From: an uncultured Arenicella sp.
Lineage (GTDB): Bacteria > Pseudomonadota > Gammaproteobacteria > Arenicellales > Arenicellaceae
Direction: 5' to 3'
Length of the DNA: 64,000 nucleotides
NCBI GenBank assembly: GCA_937974565.1
Contig: CALJWL010000028.1
Coordinates: 1 to 64,000 of the forward strand
Positions 52,530-62,644 of the stretch are shown here, in pieces (the first letter of the stretch is position 1; the number at the start of each line of letters is the position of its first letter). The position numbers and the translations under genes were made by a program. The notes beneath the pieces were generated by a model that was not told where the DNA came from, did no database searches, and saw only the letters and a program-made list of their open reading frames with translations.

Positions 52530-53359
52530 ATAGCGAAGTATACCCACATGAACTGCCACTGATAAGTGTCATAATTCCAGTATTCAACTGCTCCCCATAT
52601 ATTGAAGTTTGTATAAACTCCGTATTATGCCAGAGTTATAAAAACGTAGAGATCATTGCTATTGATGACGGATCAACCGATTCCAGTAAATCAAAACTAG
52701 AGAGCCTATCTAAAAAGGATGATCGACTAAAAGTGTTCTATTTTTCAGTCAACAGTGGTTCGCCAGCGGCCCCTAGGAACAAGGGGTTAAATTTAGCTCG
52801 CGGTGATTACATCGCCTTTTTAGATGCCGACGATGCATGGTTTCCTCATAAGCTAAAAATTCAGTTGAATGTTATGTTAAAACTGAATCTTACCTTTAGC
52901 TCTTGTTTAGTTAAAAAATCTAAATGTCTATCTAAAACATTTAGAGTCTATGGAAATGAGCATAATAGAGGCAAAACACAGATATCAATAAAAGATATAA
53001 CTCATGACAAATTACTTAAAAAAAATTATATCGCTACTTCTAGCGTACTTTTGCATCGAGATATCATAGATAATTTAGTTTTTTCTGACAGTCCTCAGAA
53101 TTATGGGTTAGAAGATTTTGATTTTTGGCTGAAACTTCATAAAAAAAATATCAATAGCGGTTTTATTAATTTTCTTGGTGTTGCATACCGTGTGAGAGCA
53201 AACTCACTATCCAGATCAAAACTCATAATGGCACTGCGTGTTTTTAAATATTTAGGAAAATACAGTCATAGTGACGTTGAAAAATTTACCCAATTAAAAA
53301 GGCTGCGTTTATTCTTAAACTATATTAAAGGCTCCATAAATTCAGAAATGTATAAATGA
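52526..53359 (+). CDS. Family 2 glycosyltransferase
   Basis: A 277-residue GT-A fold enzyme. Residues 10-110 show the nucleotide-sugar domain, with ISVIIPVFNCSPYIEVCINSVL, IAIDDGSTDSS and the metal-binding FLDADDAW. The catalytic-base region LEDFDFWLKL lies near residue 195. The base composition is as AT-rich as that of the upstream gene, whose stop it overlaps by 4 bp. Together they probably build part of a surface polysaccharide. No other polysaccharide genes are present here, so the main cluster would be elsewhere. Confidence 0.88.
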   Translation: MNSEVYPHELPLISVIIPVFNCSPYIEVCINSVLCQSYKNVEIIAIDDGSTDSSKSKLESLSKKDDRLKVFYFSVNSGSPAAPRNKGLNLARGDYIAFLDADDAWFPHKLKIQLNVMLKLNLTFSSCLVKKSKCLSKTFRVYGNEHNRGKTQISIKDITHDKLLKKNYIATSSVLLHRDIIDNLVFSDSPQNYGLEDFDFWLKLHKKNINSGFINFLGVAYRVRANSLSRSKLIMALRVFKYLGKYSHSDVEKFTQLKRLRLFLNYIKGSINSEMYK

Positions 53360-53409
53360 ATTCTAAATTCAAGTCTGTGCCATGTAATCCCCACGAAAAT
53401 TAGTCGAGG

Positions 53410-53440
53410 CCTGTTAGAATATTCTTTATATCCTAACAGG
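53410..53440. terminator. Hairpin after the glycosyltransferase genes, possible terminator
   Basis: CCTGTTAG (53410-53417) pairs with CTAACAGG (53433-53440). Past one mismatch an ATAT/ATAT extension continues the stem to a five-base loop. It is followed by AGAATTTTCT, a poor T-run. It also overlaps the AGGAG preceding a small frame, so it could instead fold over a ribosome-binding site. Confidence 0.45.
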
Positions 53441-53450
53441 AGAATTTTCT

Positions 53451-53633
53451 ATGAGCATTTCGACCGGCCAACTGGGATTAGTTCTCGATTTAACGGCTTC
53501 CGCACCTTGTGAGCGCCATAAACGTGATGGTTTTCATCCCAAACTCGCTGCACATGCGACGCTAAGGCCTCATAGCGGCGAGTTCGCCATGAACGCTTCT
53601 CTCAGGCAACGTTCTAACTTTTTACATCGATAG
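53451..53633 (+). CDS. Doubtful 60-codon small ORF
   Basis: The only support is a good ribosome-binding sequence (AGGAG, nine bases before ATG) and a position after a hairpin. The translation (MSISTGQLGLVLDLTASAP...) has no signal peptide, no membrane segment and no familiar motif. It could be the remnant of a broken gene. Confidence 0.2.
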   Translation: MSISTGQLGLVLDLTASAPCERHKRDGFHPKLAAHATLRPHSGEFAMNASLRQRSNFLHR

Positions 53634-53697
53634 GTTCAATCGACACCATAACGCCTCCGCGTGTTTATCAACAAAACGCCAAACGTCACTAATTAGC

Positions 53698-54411
53698 ATG
53701 ACCAAACAGCTTATCATTGATGGCCTTAACATTGAGCTGGTACGCAGCAAACGCCGCACATTAGGGTTAGAGCTTAGTCCAAGTGGACTGAAAGCGCGCG
53801 CGCCTACGCGTATGACTGAGCGCGACATTATCGCATTCATTAAAACCAAACGCGCATGGATTGAAAAGCACCTGCAAAAAATGCCTACGCCACAGGCCCA
53901 ACAGTCGTTACAATTGATCGATGGCGCTGAGTTAAGACTGCGTGGACAAGCTTATCAATTACGTGTTGTGGAAGGATCGCGAGCAAACGTGGCAATACTC
54001 CCGCAAGAAATAGTCGTACCCGTAAACAACTCGCATACACCATTAGAAAAACGGGTTAAAAACAAACTGGTTCGTTGGTACAAGCACGTGGCTCAGCATG
54101 AGTTGCAAACTCGCGCGCGACACTACGCTCATTTAATGGGAGTGCCCCAACGCCGTACAGACCAAATTTACGTGCGAGATTACAAACGTCGTTGGGGCTC
54201 TTGTGATAGCCAAGGCAAACTTTCTTTTAATTGGCGCATTTTACAGGCGCCAACAGCGGTTTCTGATTATGTGGTCGTTCACGAGTTGGCCCACTGCCAT
54301 GAATTTAATCACTCTCGGCGCTTTTGGGCCATTGTGGCTAATCAAATGGCCGATTACAAAACCCATGAAGATTGGCTAAACCGCCACGGATACGAACTGT
54401 ATCAGTTCTAA
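53698..54411 (+). CDS. YgjP/SprT-like (M48-type, DUF45) metallopeptidase
   Basis: A 237-residue cytoplasmic protein. The YgjP-like layout is clear: an N-terminal beta part with RSKRRTLGLELSPSGLKARAPTRM, then the helical part with YVRDYKRRWGSCDSQGKLSFNWRILQAP. The zinc site VVHELAHCHEFNHSRRFW lies at about residues 194-211. Substrates of this family are not established. Its composition matches the chromosome, unlike the AT-rich genes on both sides. Confidence 0.9.
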   Translation: MTKQLIIDGLNIELVRSKRRTLGLELSPSGLKARAPTRMTERDIIAFIKTKRAWIEKHLQKMPTPQAQQSLQLIDGAELRLRGQAYQLRVVEGSRANVAILPQEIVVPVNNSHTPLEKRVKNKLVRWYKHVAQHELQTRARHYAHLMGVPQRRTDQIYVRDYKRRWGSCDSQGKLSFNWRILQAPTAVSDYVVVHELAHCHEFNHSRRFWAIVANQMADYKTHEDWLNRHGYELYQF

Positions 54412-54493
54412 AAGAACCGCACTCTGGTTAATTTAAGCCTTGCGTTTATTAGCTCATTCCCACGTTTTTATTATTTTTTCTGTTCTAAAACCA

Positions 54494-54541
54494 AATCAAA
54501 AGGCTTGATGGACTTAGTAAAAATACATTTTCCTTTTGATT
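54494..54541. repeat. 10-bp inverted repeat between convergent genes
   Basis: AATCAAAAGG (54494-54503) and CCTTTTGATT (54532-54541) are exact reverse complements with 28 bases between. The element lies in the gap between the metallopeptidase gene (plus) and the DUF1266 gene (minus). It could be a weak bidirectional terminator or an end left by an insertion. Confidence 0.5.
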
Positions 54542-54590
54542 AAAAACTAAACCCAATATTAATTATAGACATGTTACAAGTAGGGGTTCT

Positions 54591-55331
54591 TTACCAATTA
54601 ATATTATTCCAAGGGCTTCCTTTTTTAGTAGTTAAATAACCACAGTATTTTTTTAGAACAGAAGTTCCTGCAGAATTATTTAATCCTATTTCAGATTGAC
54701 CTTCAATGAATGAAGAACTGTATTCGTCCCAATTATTATGATGTTGTTTTACATAAGCTATAACCTTATCTAATATTATTAAGGCGTCTTTTTTGTCAAT
54801 GTACCCTACATCTGTAGAAGCAGTCGCAATATGTGAGATTATACAAGTCACTACAGCGGAAGCTTTAACTTCTGATAGTTTATCAAATGGAATGTTGATT
54901 TTTGTACCTTCTAAATTTTCTAACGGAGTTTCTTTTTTAGAAATAGATAATAAATCAAAAAATGAACTCAAAACCTCAAAACAAGACTTCTGGTCTGTGA
55001 TTTCAAAGTCTATTTTCAATTTATTAATAAACTCCTTTTTGTGTTCTGAAAGTTTCGGGTATTCTCCAAATGAATATAAATGTATAGGGTAATAATTATC
55101 GGTTGAATTATCTAAGCTTTTAAAAACAGTAAACCAATCACCAAAAATAACCACTCTAAATGGCGCGGACAAAGATGTACCGAAGCTTTCATTGTATGGT
55201 AATTCCGATATAAGGTTTATGTCGATCTCACTGTCAGCGTTTTCTAGCTTTCTTTCTTCAGCCAATTCCTGCTTACCTTCCTCAATTCCTTCTTTAATGG
55301 ACTCTATCATTTCTTTAAAAAACTTTATCAT
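54591..55331 (-). CDS. DUF1266 domain protein
   Basis: A 246-residue protein from ATG 55331; the frame is open further to a TTG at 55400. It starts with an amphipathic charged helix (FKEMIESIKEGIEEGKQELAEE). The C-terminal third fits the DUF1266 pattern: GYIDKKDALIILDKVIAYV, NNWDEYSSSFIEGQSEIG and the ending KGSPWNNINW. DUF1266 has no established function and is often found near toxins or in bacteria-bacteria interaction contexts. The DNA is markedly AT-rich, so the gene was probably acquired. No partner gene is adjacent. Confidence 0.72.
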   Translation of the reverse strand: MIKFFKEMIESIKEGIEEGKQELAEERKLENADSEIDINLISELPYNESFGTSLSAPFRVVIFGDWFTVFKSLDNSTDNYYPIHLYSFGEYPKLSEHKKEFINKLKIDFEITDQKSCFEVLSSFFDLLSISKKETPLENLEGTKINIPFDKLSEVKASAVVTCIISHIATASTDVGYIDKKDALIILDKVIAYVKQHHNNWDEYSSSFIEGQSEIGLNNSAGTSVLKKYCGYLTTKKGSPWNNINW

Positions 55332-55514
55332 TTTTTTAATATTCAAGTGAGTTTTAATTATATACAACGTTAAATATATGCTAAGTAGGGTGGAAAACAA
55401 GCGATTATTTTTAATTTAGCGCGAACAACATTTAAACAACATTCGGCAGCCATCCGTTGAAATAATGGTGCCGTATAAAACGTTAGTATTGCGTGCAAAT
55501 CAACAAGCAACAAA

Positions 55515-56708
55515 TCACGAAATTTTTCTACGAAACGGAATGTCACAAGATCGTTGGGTGAGTGCGCGCCACAGCCATTCCAAAGGCCCATAATTAAAGC
55601 GCTGAAGCCACGCCGCTGCAAAAATGCCCTGCAAGATGAAACAGAGTATACCCACCCAAAACATTTGCCCGGCCGTCACATTATCAAACAACCCAAGCCC
55701 TACGTTATATAACAAAGGCACAAACACAATTGATTGACCAACATAGAGCGTTAGGCTCATTTGCCCTAGCGGCGCGACCCAAGTCAACACGTTCCCTTTT
55801 ACTAAAAACCACAATTCAAAAAATATGGCGGTTTGAAAAAACATGATAAACAAGTTGGCCCACCCTCCCACTAAGCTAGAGACGTAAAAGTTAGCGCCAA
55901 TCGCGGCAGAAGCTGGAAACCAAGCGCTCAACTCAGTTTGATATTGATATAACGTTAAACCAAGCCCCCCAGAAATCAGAACAGTTACCCATCGACACAC
56001 TTGGTATCGAGCCAAATCGGTAAAAACGTTTAAACGCCCTAAGATAAGCCCCAACAAAAACAAACCCATGATTTGCGAGAGGCGCCCAGATTCGAACATA
56101 TACAGCCAAGCAGTGACGCTACCAGCACCTAAGTTGCTCACGAAGAAATCATAAAGCCCACCCGTCATATACGCTTGCATCGACACCGTGTTAGCATCTA
56201 CAAACAGCTGAAAACCATTATTCACGCCCGCGTAGTTCAACAGGATTCGTACGATAAGAGGCACATTGATCAAGAACAACAACGCAAAACCAAATAAAAC
56301 AGCGTTGCTTTTAATTCGATTGAACGGAACCAGTAACAAACCGAGCAACCCCAATTTCATCAAGATATCACCACGATAAATAGCTGTGTGAAGCACCCCG
56401 ATCAACATCAAAATCAAACAACGCCATAAAAAACGACCCTCACCGGGCTCGTTGCGCAGCGCCGCACGATTCATAATAATTGAAAAACTCAAGCCGAAGC
56501 TAAGTGCAAACATGGCAAATGCCTTGCCACCAAACACCAAAAATGTTGTATCAAACCAAAATGATGGTTTGGGGTCAGCCCAATGCAATTCAAATAATTC
56601 AACACAATGCACAATAAATAAACCGAAAAGTGCCAATGCGCGAAAAGCGTCTACTTGCAAAAAGCGTTGAGGTACTGTTAATGCAGCACAGCCTTGTTGT
56701 GAAGTCAT
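55515..56708 (-). CDS. DUF418 (YeiB-like) integral membrane protein
   Basis: A 397-residue protein from ATG 56708, with GAG nine bases upstream. It has about ten hydrophobic segments. The first carries the family hallmark QVDAFRALALFGLFIVHCVEL, and the C-terminal DUF418 region includes LGQMSLTLYVGQSIVFVPLLY and FNYGPLEWLWRALT. The family is distantly related to acyltransferases of the heparan-glucosaminide type; the substrate is unknown. It is an independent gene. Confidence 0.88.
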   Translation of the reverse strand: MTSQQGCAALTVPQRFLQVDAFRALALFGLFIVHCVELFELHWADPKPSFWFDTTFLVFGGKAFAMFALSFGLSFSIIMNRAALRNEPGEGRFLWRCLILMLIGVLHTAIYRGDILMKLGLLGLLLVPFNRIKSNAVLFGFALLFLINVPLIVRILLNYAGVNNGFQLFVDANTVSMQAYMTGGLYDFFVSNLGAGSVTAWLYMFESGRLSQIMGLFLLGLILGRLNVFTDLARYQVCRWVTVLISGGLGLTLYQYQTELSAWFPASAAIGANFYVSSLVGGWANLFIMFFQTAIFFELWFLVKGNVLTWVAPLGQMSLTLYVGQSIVFVPLLYNVGLGLFDNVTAGQMFWVGILCFILQGIFAAAWLQRFNYGPLEWLWRALTQRSCDIPFRRKIS

Positions 56709-56896
56709 GGTATTTTGCTCAACATACAACCGGTTTTAACAATATGATATGGATGGACGTTACCACACTCTCACAAACGGAAAGTTCAACCTTACGCTAA
56801 TACCTGAAGTTGAACATTGAAATGAGTACTGCGAGTTAAGCGTATTCGATTAAATCAGGTGTAGAACGTTCAGGCTCACAAAATGCATTTCGAGCA

Positions 56897-57925
56897 TCAA
56901 CGCCGGATAATTTCTAAAGCACGAACGTCCTGCCACGAATCACCACGCCAATTCATAATAAAACCACAATGGCCGCCATGTTCACTAATACTCACATGAA
57001 TATGAGACTGCTCATTTATCAACGACACACCGTTAACCGGGATAATCATATCGTCTTTAGTAAAGTGCAGATAACATGGGCAGATCGTCTTCGACAGCTT
57101 ATCGCCATCAATGGAGTATGCGTCAAAATAGTCATCTAACCTCTTAAACTCGGTGTATTCTGGAATAAAAGCTTGATTCATTTGATTCAAGGTTTTCAAT
57201 GATTCGAGCTGCTCACCAAACTGATACTCAGGCCAATATTCAAGTTTTTTCCTTAAAGAACGTCGCCATTTGCGTACGAAGTATTTTCCATAAAGCGCAT
57301 TGCGCGACTCATTCAATGCGGCGTTCGATTGTGCCGCATGAATCACCGGGCAAAAAGCGACGACCTGTTCAAGTTCTATCGCTCTACTATGTGCATTCGA
57401 GGCCACTCGTAAGCTAAAATTACCCCCCAAAGAAAACCCCACTAGCGTATAACGTTGATAATTAAGCCGGCGCTGAAGGTCTTCAATAGCGCCAATCACC
57501 TCTTCCAACAAGGTCGAATTAAACACACCTCGATTTAAATGGTGTGTATCACCGTGGTCACGCATATTCAGCCGAAAGGTATCAAAACCATTCTGCAACA
57601 TAGCCGTTGCCATGGATTTCATATACGTTGATTCATGGCTGCCTTCCCAACCGTGAATCATAATAACCAGTTCTGTTGCCTTTTTATGCTTAACACCTTC
57701 ATTGGCAAGATTGTAATAGCCTTCCAGGCGAACTCCATTTCCGCCATTCAACACCATGGTTCGCTGCAAGTGTTCAAATGGTCGAAAACGCTTGTCTCGA
57801 TTACGCTTACGCGGTCCCTGGCTAGAAAAGACGGTTTGCAGGTGTGCATTTTTTAAGCCTGTGGGCGGCACAAATTGCGTCATTGTCTTATTATGATTTT
57901 TGTTAAATTCAGATGATTGCGTCAT
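56897..57925 (-). CDS. YheT-family alpha/beta hydrolase
   Basis: A 342-residue cytoplasmic hydrolase. The N-terminus has the family phrase LKNAHLQTVFSS. The oxyanion region is VIMIHGWEGS, the nucleophile elbow is LVGFSLGGNFSL, the Asp is probably in FTKDDMIIPV, and the His is in ISEHGGHCGFI. ATG 57925 and an internal ATG fourteen codons later are both possible starts; neither has a strong ribosome-binding site. Function in this family is unsettled (esterase-like). It is divergent from the csiV-like gene. Confidence 0.9.
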   Translation of the reverse strand: MTQSSEFNKNHNKTMTQFVPPTGLKNAHLQTVFSSQGPRKRNRDKRFRPFEHLQRTMVLNGGNGVRLEGYYNLANEGVKHKKATELVIMIHGWEGSHESTYMKSMATAMLQNGFDTFRLNMRDHGDTHHLNRGVFNSTLLEEVIGAIEDLQRRLNYQRYTLVGFSLGGNFSLRVASNAHSRAIELEQVVAFCPVIHAAQSNAALNESRNALYGKYFVRKWRRSLRKKLEYWPEYQFGEQLESLKTLNQMNQAFIPEYTEFKRLDDYFDAYSIDGDKLSKTICPCYLHFTKDDMIIPVNGVSLINEQSHIHVSISEHGGHCGFIMNWRGDSWQDVRALEIIRR

Positions 57926-58049
57926 TTTTTTTATGGCTCAATGATAAACTCTTTAGTCATTGACACGGCGTTGCATTTTCAAGCGGCAGTAAGCTCGAAA
58001 ACACACAACCAGTAACGTATTTCGAATTAAGCTTCAAACTTAGAAAGAC

Positions 58050-58676
58050 ATGATTGATAAAATTTTATTCAGCGGTGTTTTTAGCCACCAGAACAGCCAC
58101 TTCAATAAGCGTTGTCGCCATACAGTGACTGCATGGGTGCGCCAACATTTCCGCCTAGCAATACAATCCCTCGCTGTGCTAACCGCAAGCTTGCTCTGTT
58201 CCAGCGCGGCCACAGCAAAAGATTATATTGTGGAAGCCATCGTGTTTGAAAACATAGGAGCTTCAAGCATAACCGAACCACATGCCTATCAACCACCAAC
58301 AAAGCCCAAAACCCAAGCGCAAGCTTGGCTGCTAGACACCCAATTATTGACTGAACAGGCCAACAAAATCAGCAGCAATGGCAATTACCAACTAAAGCAT
58401 CATTTTGCATGGGGCCAAGAAGCATTACCGTACAGTCAGTCGGCCACTTACACCGTGATCGAAACGGACACACAGGGTTATATTAAAATCTACGCCGAGC
58501 AATTGTTATTCGCCAATATTGATATTGACTATAAAGGATTTAGAATGATTGAAAAGCGCCGTTTAAAACTAAACGAGAAACATTATTTCGACCACCCAAA
58601 ATTTGGCATATTGTTGCAGGTAAGTCGATTAGAAGAGAAACTTCCTGAGAAACCGGACACTCAAAACGATGAATAA
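58050..58676 (+). CDS. CsiV-like exported protein
   Basis: A 208-residue protein. The hydrophobic core of the signal peptide is at about residues 36-56, ending SSAATA, followed by KDYIVEAIVFENIG, the usual mature start of the CsiV family. The C-terminus, RRLKLNEKHYFDHPKFGILLQVSRLE, corresponds to the conserved DHPLFG ending. CsiV of Vibrio has been described as a periplasmic peptidoglycan-binding protein. In many gammaproteobacteria csiV follows mfd; mfd is not in this window. Confidence 0.78.
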   Translation: MIDKILFSGVFSHQNSHFNKRCRHTVTAWVRQHFRLAIQSLAVLTASLLCSSAATAKDYIVEAIVFENIGASSITEPHAYQPPTKPKTQAQAWLLDTQLLTEQANKISSNGNYQLKHHFAWGQEALPYSQSATYTVIETDTQGYIKIYAEQLLFANIDIDYKGFRMIEKRRLKLNEKHYFDHPKFGILLQVSRLEEKLPEKPDTQNDE

Positions 58677-58871
58677 ACTCAGATGAGACAAGCTTAAGTC
58701 AGCTGTTTTATCGCCTTGTTTATGAAAAAGCGGCCTTCATCATGGAATTGGTAACATTAATTAAGAATACGCCGGACACGGCACTGTTTAACGAGAAGTG
58801 ATTAACACCCGTTTAGGTTGTGGCATTCATTGCCCATTACGATTATCTACTTTGACAACACGTCAACAAAC

Positions 58872-59111
58872 TCAATGAAGCATGCCATGTGCGGCTTCAA
58901 CTTCTTGCACACGTTCAATTTGGATATCACGATAGCGCTCGATACCTGCTTCGACCATTGATTGCGCGATATCAATTTTGTCCATCGGCATTAAATCTTG
59001 AACCTGATCTGAAATACGTATAGTAACCAGTGGCTCATCCGGGGAGTCTGAACGACGTAGGGCAATATCCCCGTTTTCCAATTGAACTAATTCTATTCTT
59101 GATTCTGCCAT
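58872..59111 (-). CDS. Small conserved protein of unknown function
   Basis: A 79-residue soluble protein. It has a short beta part (IELVQLENGDIALRRSDSPDEPLVTIRIS) followed by a helical part (DKIDIAQSMVEAGIERYRDIQIERVQEVEAAHG). Similar short proteins are common in gammaproteobacteria, but I know no function. Start ATG 59111. It stands alone between csiV and the HAD gene. Confidence 0.72.
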   Translation of the reverse strand: MAESRIELVQLENGDIALRRSDSPDEPLVTIRISDQVQDLMPMDKIDIAQSMVEAGIERYRDIQIERVQEVEAAHGMLH

Positions 59112-59455
59112 TATTTTCTCTCAAGTGCGGCGCAATGCTCACTACGCATTACTGCAAGGTTCGGTTTATAGTGTTGTTGAACACGAAACACAAGAGGCAC
59201 AGACGCATAAATCGTGAATTTTTCAAAAATACACCAATACCATTGCGTTCATGATAAAGCGCCGCGTTTTTATTTTCTTCTGACAAAATTCGGCACAACC
59301 ATGACAATCTCAATAAATCTTTTAAAACAACAACATCCGACGGCCATTCGCTTAAACGCAAAGAGAAAAGACCAAAACTTGGCTTAGTCTATCAAACACG
59401 ATAGATTGTGAAGGTCACTAACTAAACAGTGTGACTTCTTAACTATGGTGATAAA
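59112..59455. other. 344-bp divergent intergenic region
   Basis: It lies between the small conserved gene (minus) and the HAD hydrolase (plus), so it should hold two promoters. I found no clear hexamer pair, hairpin or repeat. A 70-codon minus-strand frame here has no family features. Confidence 0.35.
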
Positions 59456-60193
59456 GTGAACAAAGCCAAAGCAATTTTCTTCGACTTAGATGAGACCCTA
59501 ATCGAAAACCGGTTGTCGGTGCGAGACGTATTTGGTCGAATGTATACTGACTTCCAATCAGAATTGGGTAATACCAACCAAAAAGCTTTTTTTGCTGAGC
59601 TAAGTGTTCGAGCAAAAACATTGTGGGCCACAATGTTTGATACGCACGAGAGTCCAGAACACCAACTGGTCAATTGTTTTAAACACTCTATTAATGCCAC
59701 GCAGGCCGTGGCGGAGTATCGCCATCTGAGCTTAGCTCAAGATATGGTGGATCACTTTGTCGCTCTAAGTGCGGGTAATGTGCATTTTCAAGACAGTGCT
59801 GAAGCCGTGTTGGCTGAGCTTAATAAACTGGGATATGTTGTTGGGCTAGTCACCAACGGCATTGAGCAAGTGCAAATGAGCAAGATCGAGAAGTTGGAAC
59901 TCATGAACAAGGTTGACCACATCACGATCAGCGCCCAAGCCAGATCTCATAAACCCGCGCAAGCGGTATTCGATCTCGCACTAGAACGAGCCGCAATCTC
60001 CGCCGACCAGGCGTGGATGATAGGAGACCACCCAACTAACGACGTTGCTGGCGCTATTCGCGCCGGCCTTACGGGTATTTATTACAACCCTGAGGGGCGC
60101 GATGTAAAGGGTGTTTTTGCTAACCTAGAAGAAACACCCAATCATACGATCGATCGTTTGGCGGATATTTTCGACCTATTAGAAAAGTCATAA
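59456..60193 (+). CDS. HAD-family phosphatase (YjjG-like)
   Basis: A 245-residue hydrolase starting at GTG 59456. Motif I is FFDLDETL with the nucleophile Asp10 and acid Asp12. Motif II is LVTNG near residue 138. The lysine of motif III lies in SARSHKPAQAVF-like sequence near 166, and motif IV is WMIGDHPTNDVAGA near 187. The helical cap lies between motifs I and II. Related enzymes dephosphorylate nucleoside monophosphates or other small phosphates; the substrate here is not known. Confidence 0.9.
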   Translation: MNKAKAIFFDLDETLIENRLSVRDVFGRMYTDFQSELGNTNQKAFFAELSVRAKTLWATMFDTHESPEHQLVNCFKHSINATQAVAEYRHLSLAQDMVDHFVALSAGNVHFQDSAEAVLAELNKLGYVVGLVTNGIEQVQMSKIEKLELMNKVDHITISAQARSHKPAQAVFDLALERAAISADQAWMIGDHPTNDVAGAIRAGLTGIYYNPEGRDVKGVFANLEETPNHTIDRLADIFDLLEKS

Positions 60194-60323
60194 TTAAAGC
60201 CACTGAACTTCTAAGTAAGCGTCTGGCAGGTTTAAGACGTTCTTGCAACACCGTTCCTCCATGGCCTCAAAAAAACGCTGCAAGCATTACCAACAATAAC
60301 CCCATGAACACCATGGTTAAAGC

Positions 60324-60770
60324 ATGATTTTTAACGAACAAATATCCACCGGCTTTTTAATTCATGATGTCGCTCGTGTCAGGCGCAATATCGTCAACAA
60401 TGCTCTGGCCCACATAGGCTTAACGCGAACACAACGCTGGGCATTGGCCTACGTCGTCAGAGCTGGCAGCAAAGGGATTATTCAAGCTGATCTCGCACGG
60501 TCCATGAATGTTGGAAAAGTAAGCCTGGGCGCAACAATAAAACACTTAGAAAACGCCAACCTAGTCGAACGTCGACAAGACCCAGATGATCTGCGCGTAA
60601 AACGCGTCACCGTCACCGATCAAGGCTTGGACGCAACAATCCAAATGACCGTCATTGTGGAAAAGCTGAATAAATGCTTTTGGAAAGGGGTCAGCGACGA
60701 GAAACTCTCAGAGTTTGCAGAAACATTGGAAACCATGATGGGCAACATGTTGGAGATGGATGAGCCATAG
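60324..60770 (+). CDS. MarR-family transcriptional regulator
   Basis: A 148-residue winged-helix dimer-type regulator. The helix-turn-helix region is GIIQADLARSMNVGKVSLGATIKHLENANLVERRQDPDDLRVKRVTVTDQG (about residues 51-101), including the wing with the conserved Asp-Arg-like DPDDLRVKR. Helices at each end form the dimer part. No target is obvious: the nearest genes are a HAD phosphatase upstream and the convergent DUF1232 gene. Signals sensed are unknown. Confidence 0.92.
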   Translation: MIFNEQISTGFLIHDVARVRRNIVNNALAHIGLTRTQRWALAYVVRAGSKGIIQADLARSMNVGKVSLGATIKHLENANLVERRQDPDDLRVKRVTVTDQGLDATIQMTVIVEKLNKCFWKGVSDEKLSEFAETLETMMGNMLEMDEP

Positions 60771-60844
60771 CAGCGCGAATTGCCTAAGCACGGTCAATTA
60801 AGCGCACATGGCGCATTGTCCAAAAAAACATTCAGCTTTCATTA

Positions 60845-61324
60845 CTATTTGCGTTCGGTATGGCGAGAAACGGTGTCTGAACAACTTTTGGACACACATT
60901 GTTCAGGCAAAGAAGCCTGTTCTATCTCCCATTTTAAGAACCGCTCAACTTCAATTCTGACCGTTTTCCACGTCCATGCCAGCACAGCGGCATCGTCTGT
61001 TAAGCCCAGCACAGCAATCATGTCAGGGAGTGCGTCTAACGGCATGACAAAATACACAACCGCCGCCGCCATCAACACCAAGTTCTCCATCGCAATGGCT
61101 CGATATTGACCTTTGGCATACGCACTCAGCAAGCGAATCATTACCTTTAAGCTCTCAAAGGTTTTTCCGACCACCCCTTTCCTTTCTTTATCACCTTTTT
61201 GTGCTGCTTTTTCCAACAAGGTCAACATTTTTGAGGGGCTGATGACCATTGCCTGCACCAACCCTTTGGCTCTTCGGTAAGCCCAAGTTTGGGTCCATCG
61301 GCTTGTTTGGCGGTCATCGTTCAT
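60845..61324 (-). CDS. DUF1232 (YkvA-like) membrane protein
   Basis: A 159-residue protein from ATG 61324. The DUF1232 motif is seen as AIAMENLVLMAAAVVYFVMPLDALPDMIAVLGLTDDAAVLAWTWKTV (about residues 75-121), with one or two short membrane segments; PLDALPD is the hallmark. It follows argB by 9 bp and is probably in the same operon. Function of the family is unknown. Confidence 0.85.
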   Translation of the reverse strand: MNDDRQTSRWTQTWAYRRAKGLVQAMVISPSKMLTLLEKAAQKGDKERKGVVGKTFESLKVMIRLLSAYAKGQYRAIAMENLVLMAAAVVYFVMPLDALPDMIAVLGLTDDAAVLAWTWKTVRIEVERFLKWEIEQASLPEQCVSKSCSDTVSRHTERK

Positions 61325-61333
61325 TGGCAATGG

Positions 61334-62644
<1,311 letters not shown>

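Larger units (their letters stand above)
53360..53697. other. 338-bp region with hairpin and a doubtful small frame
   Basis: It holds the hairpin at 53410-53440 and a 60-codon frame at 53451-53633 that has AGGAG nine bases before its ATG but no recognisable protein features. The base composition changes sharply from AT-rich back to the chromosomal average near 53,400, marking the right edge of the acquired pair. Confidence 0.5.

Noticed and set aside
53410-53440. Integron attC site, because of GTTAG/CTAAC arms
   Set aside because: The core-site consensus bases fail at both ends and no integrase or second attC-like copy is nearby.
60324-60770. The MarR regulator as controller of the efflux gene at 62645
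   Set aside because: It is separated by argB and the DUF1232 gene on the opposite strand. Nothing but proximity links it to the palindrome at 62410.
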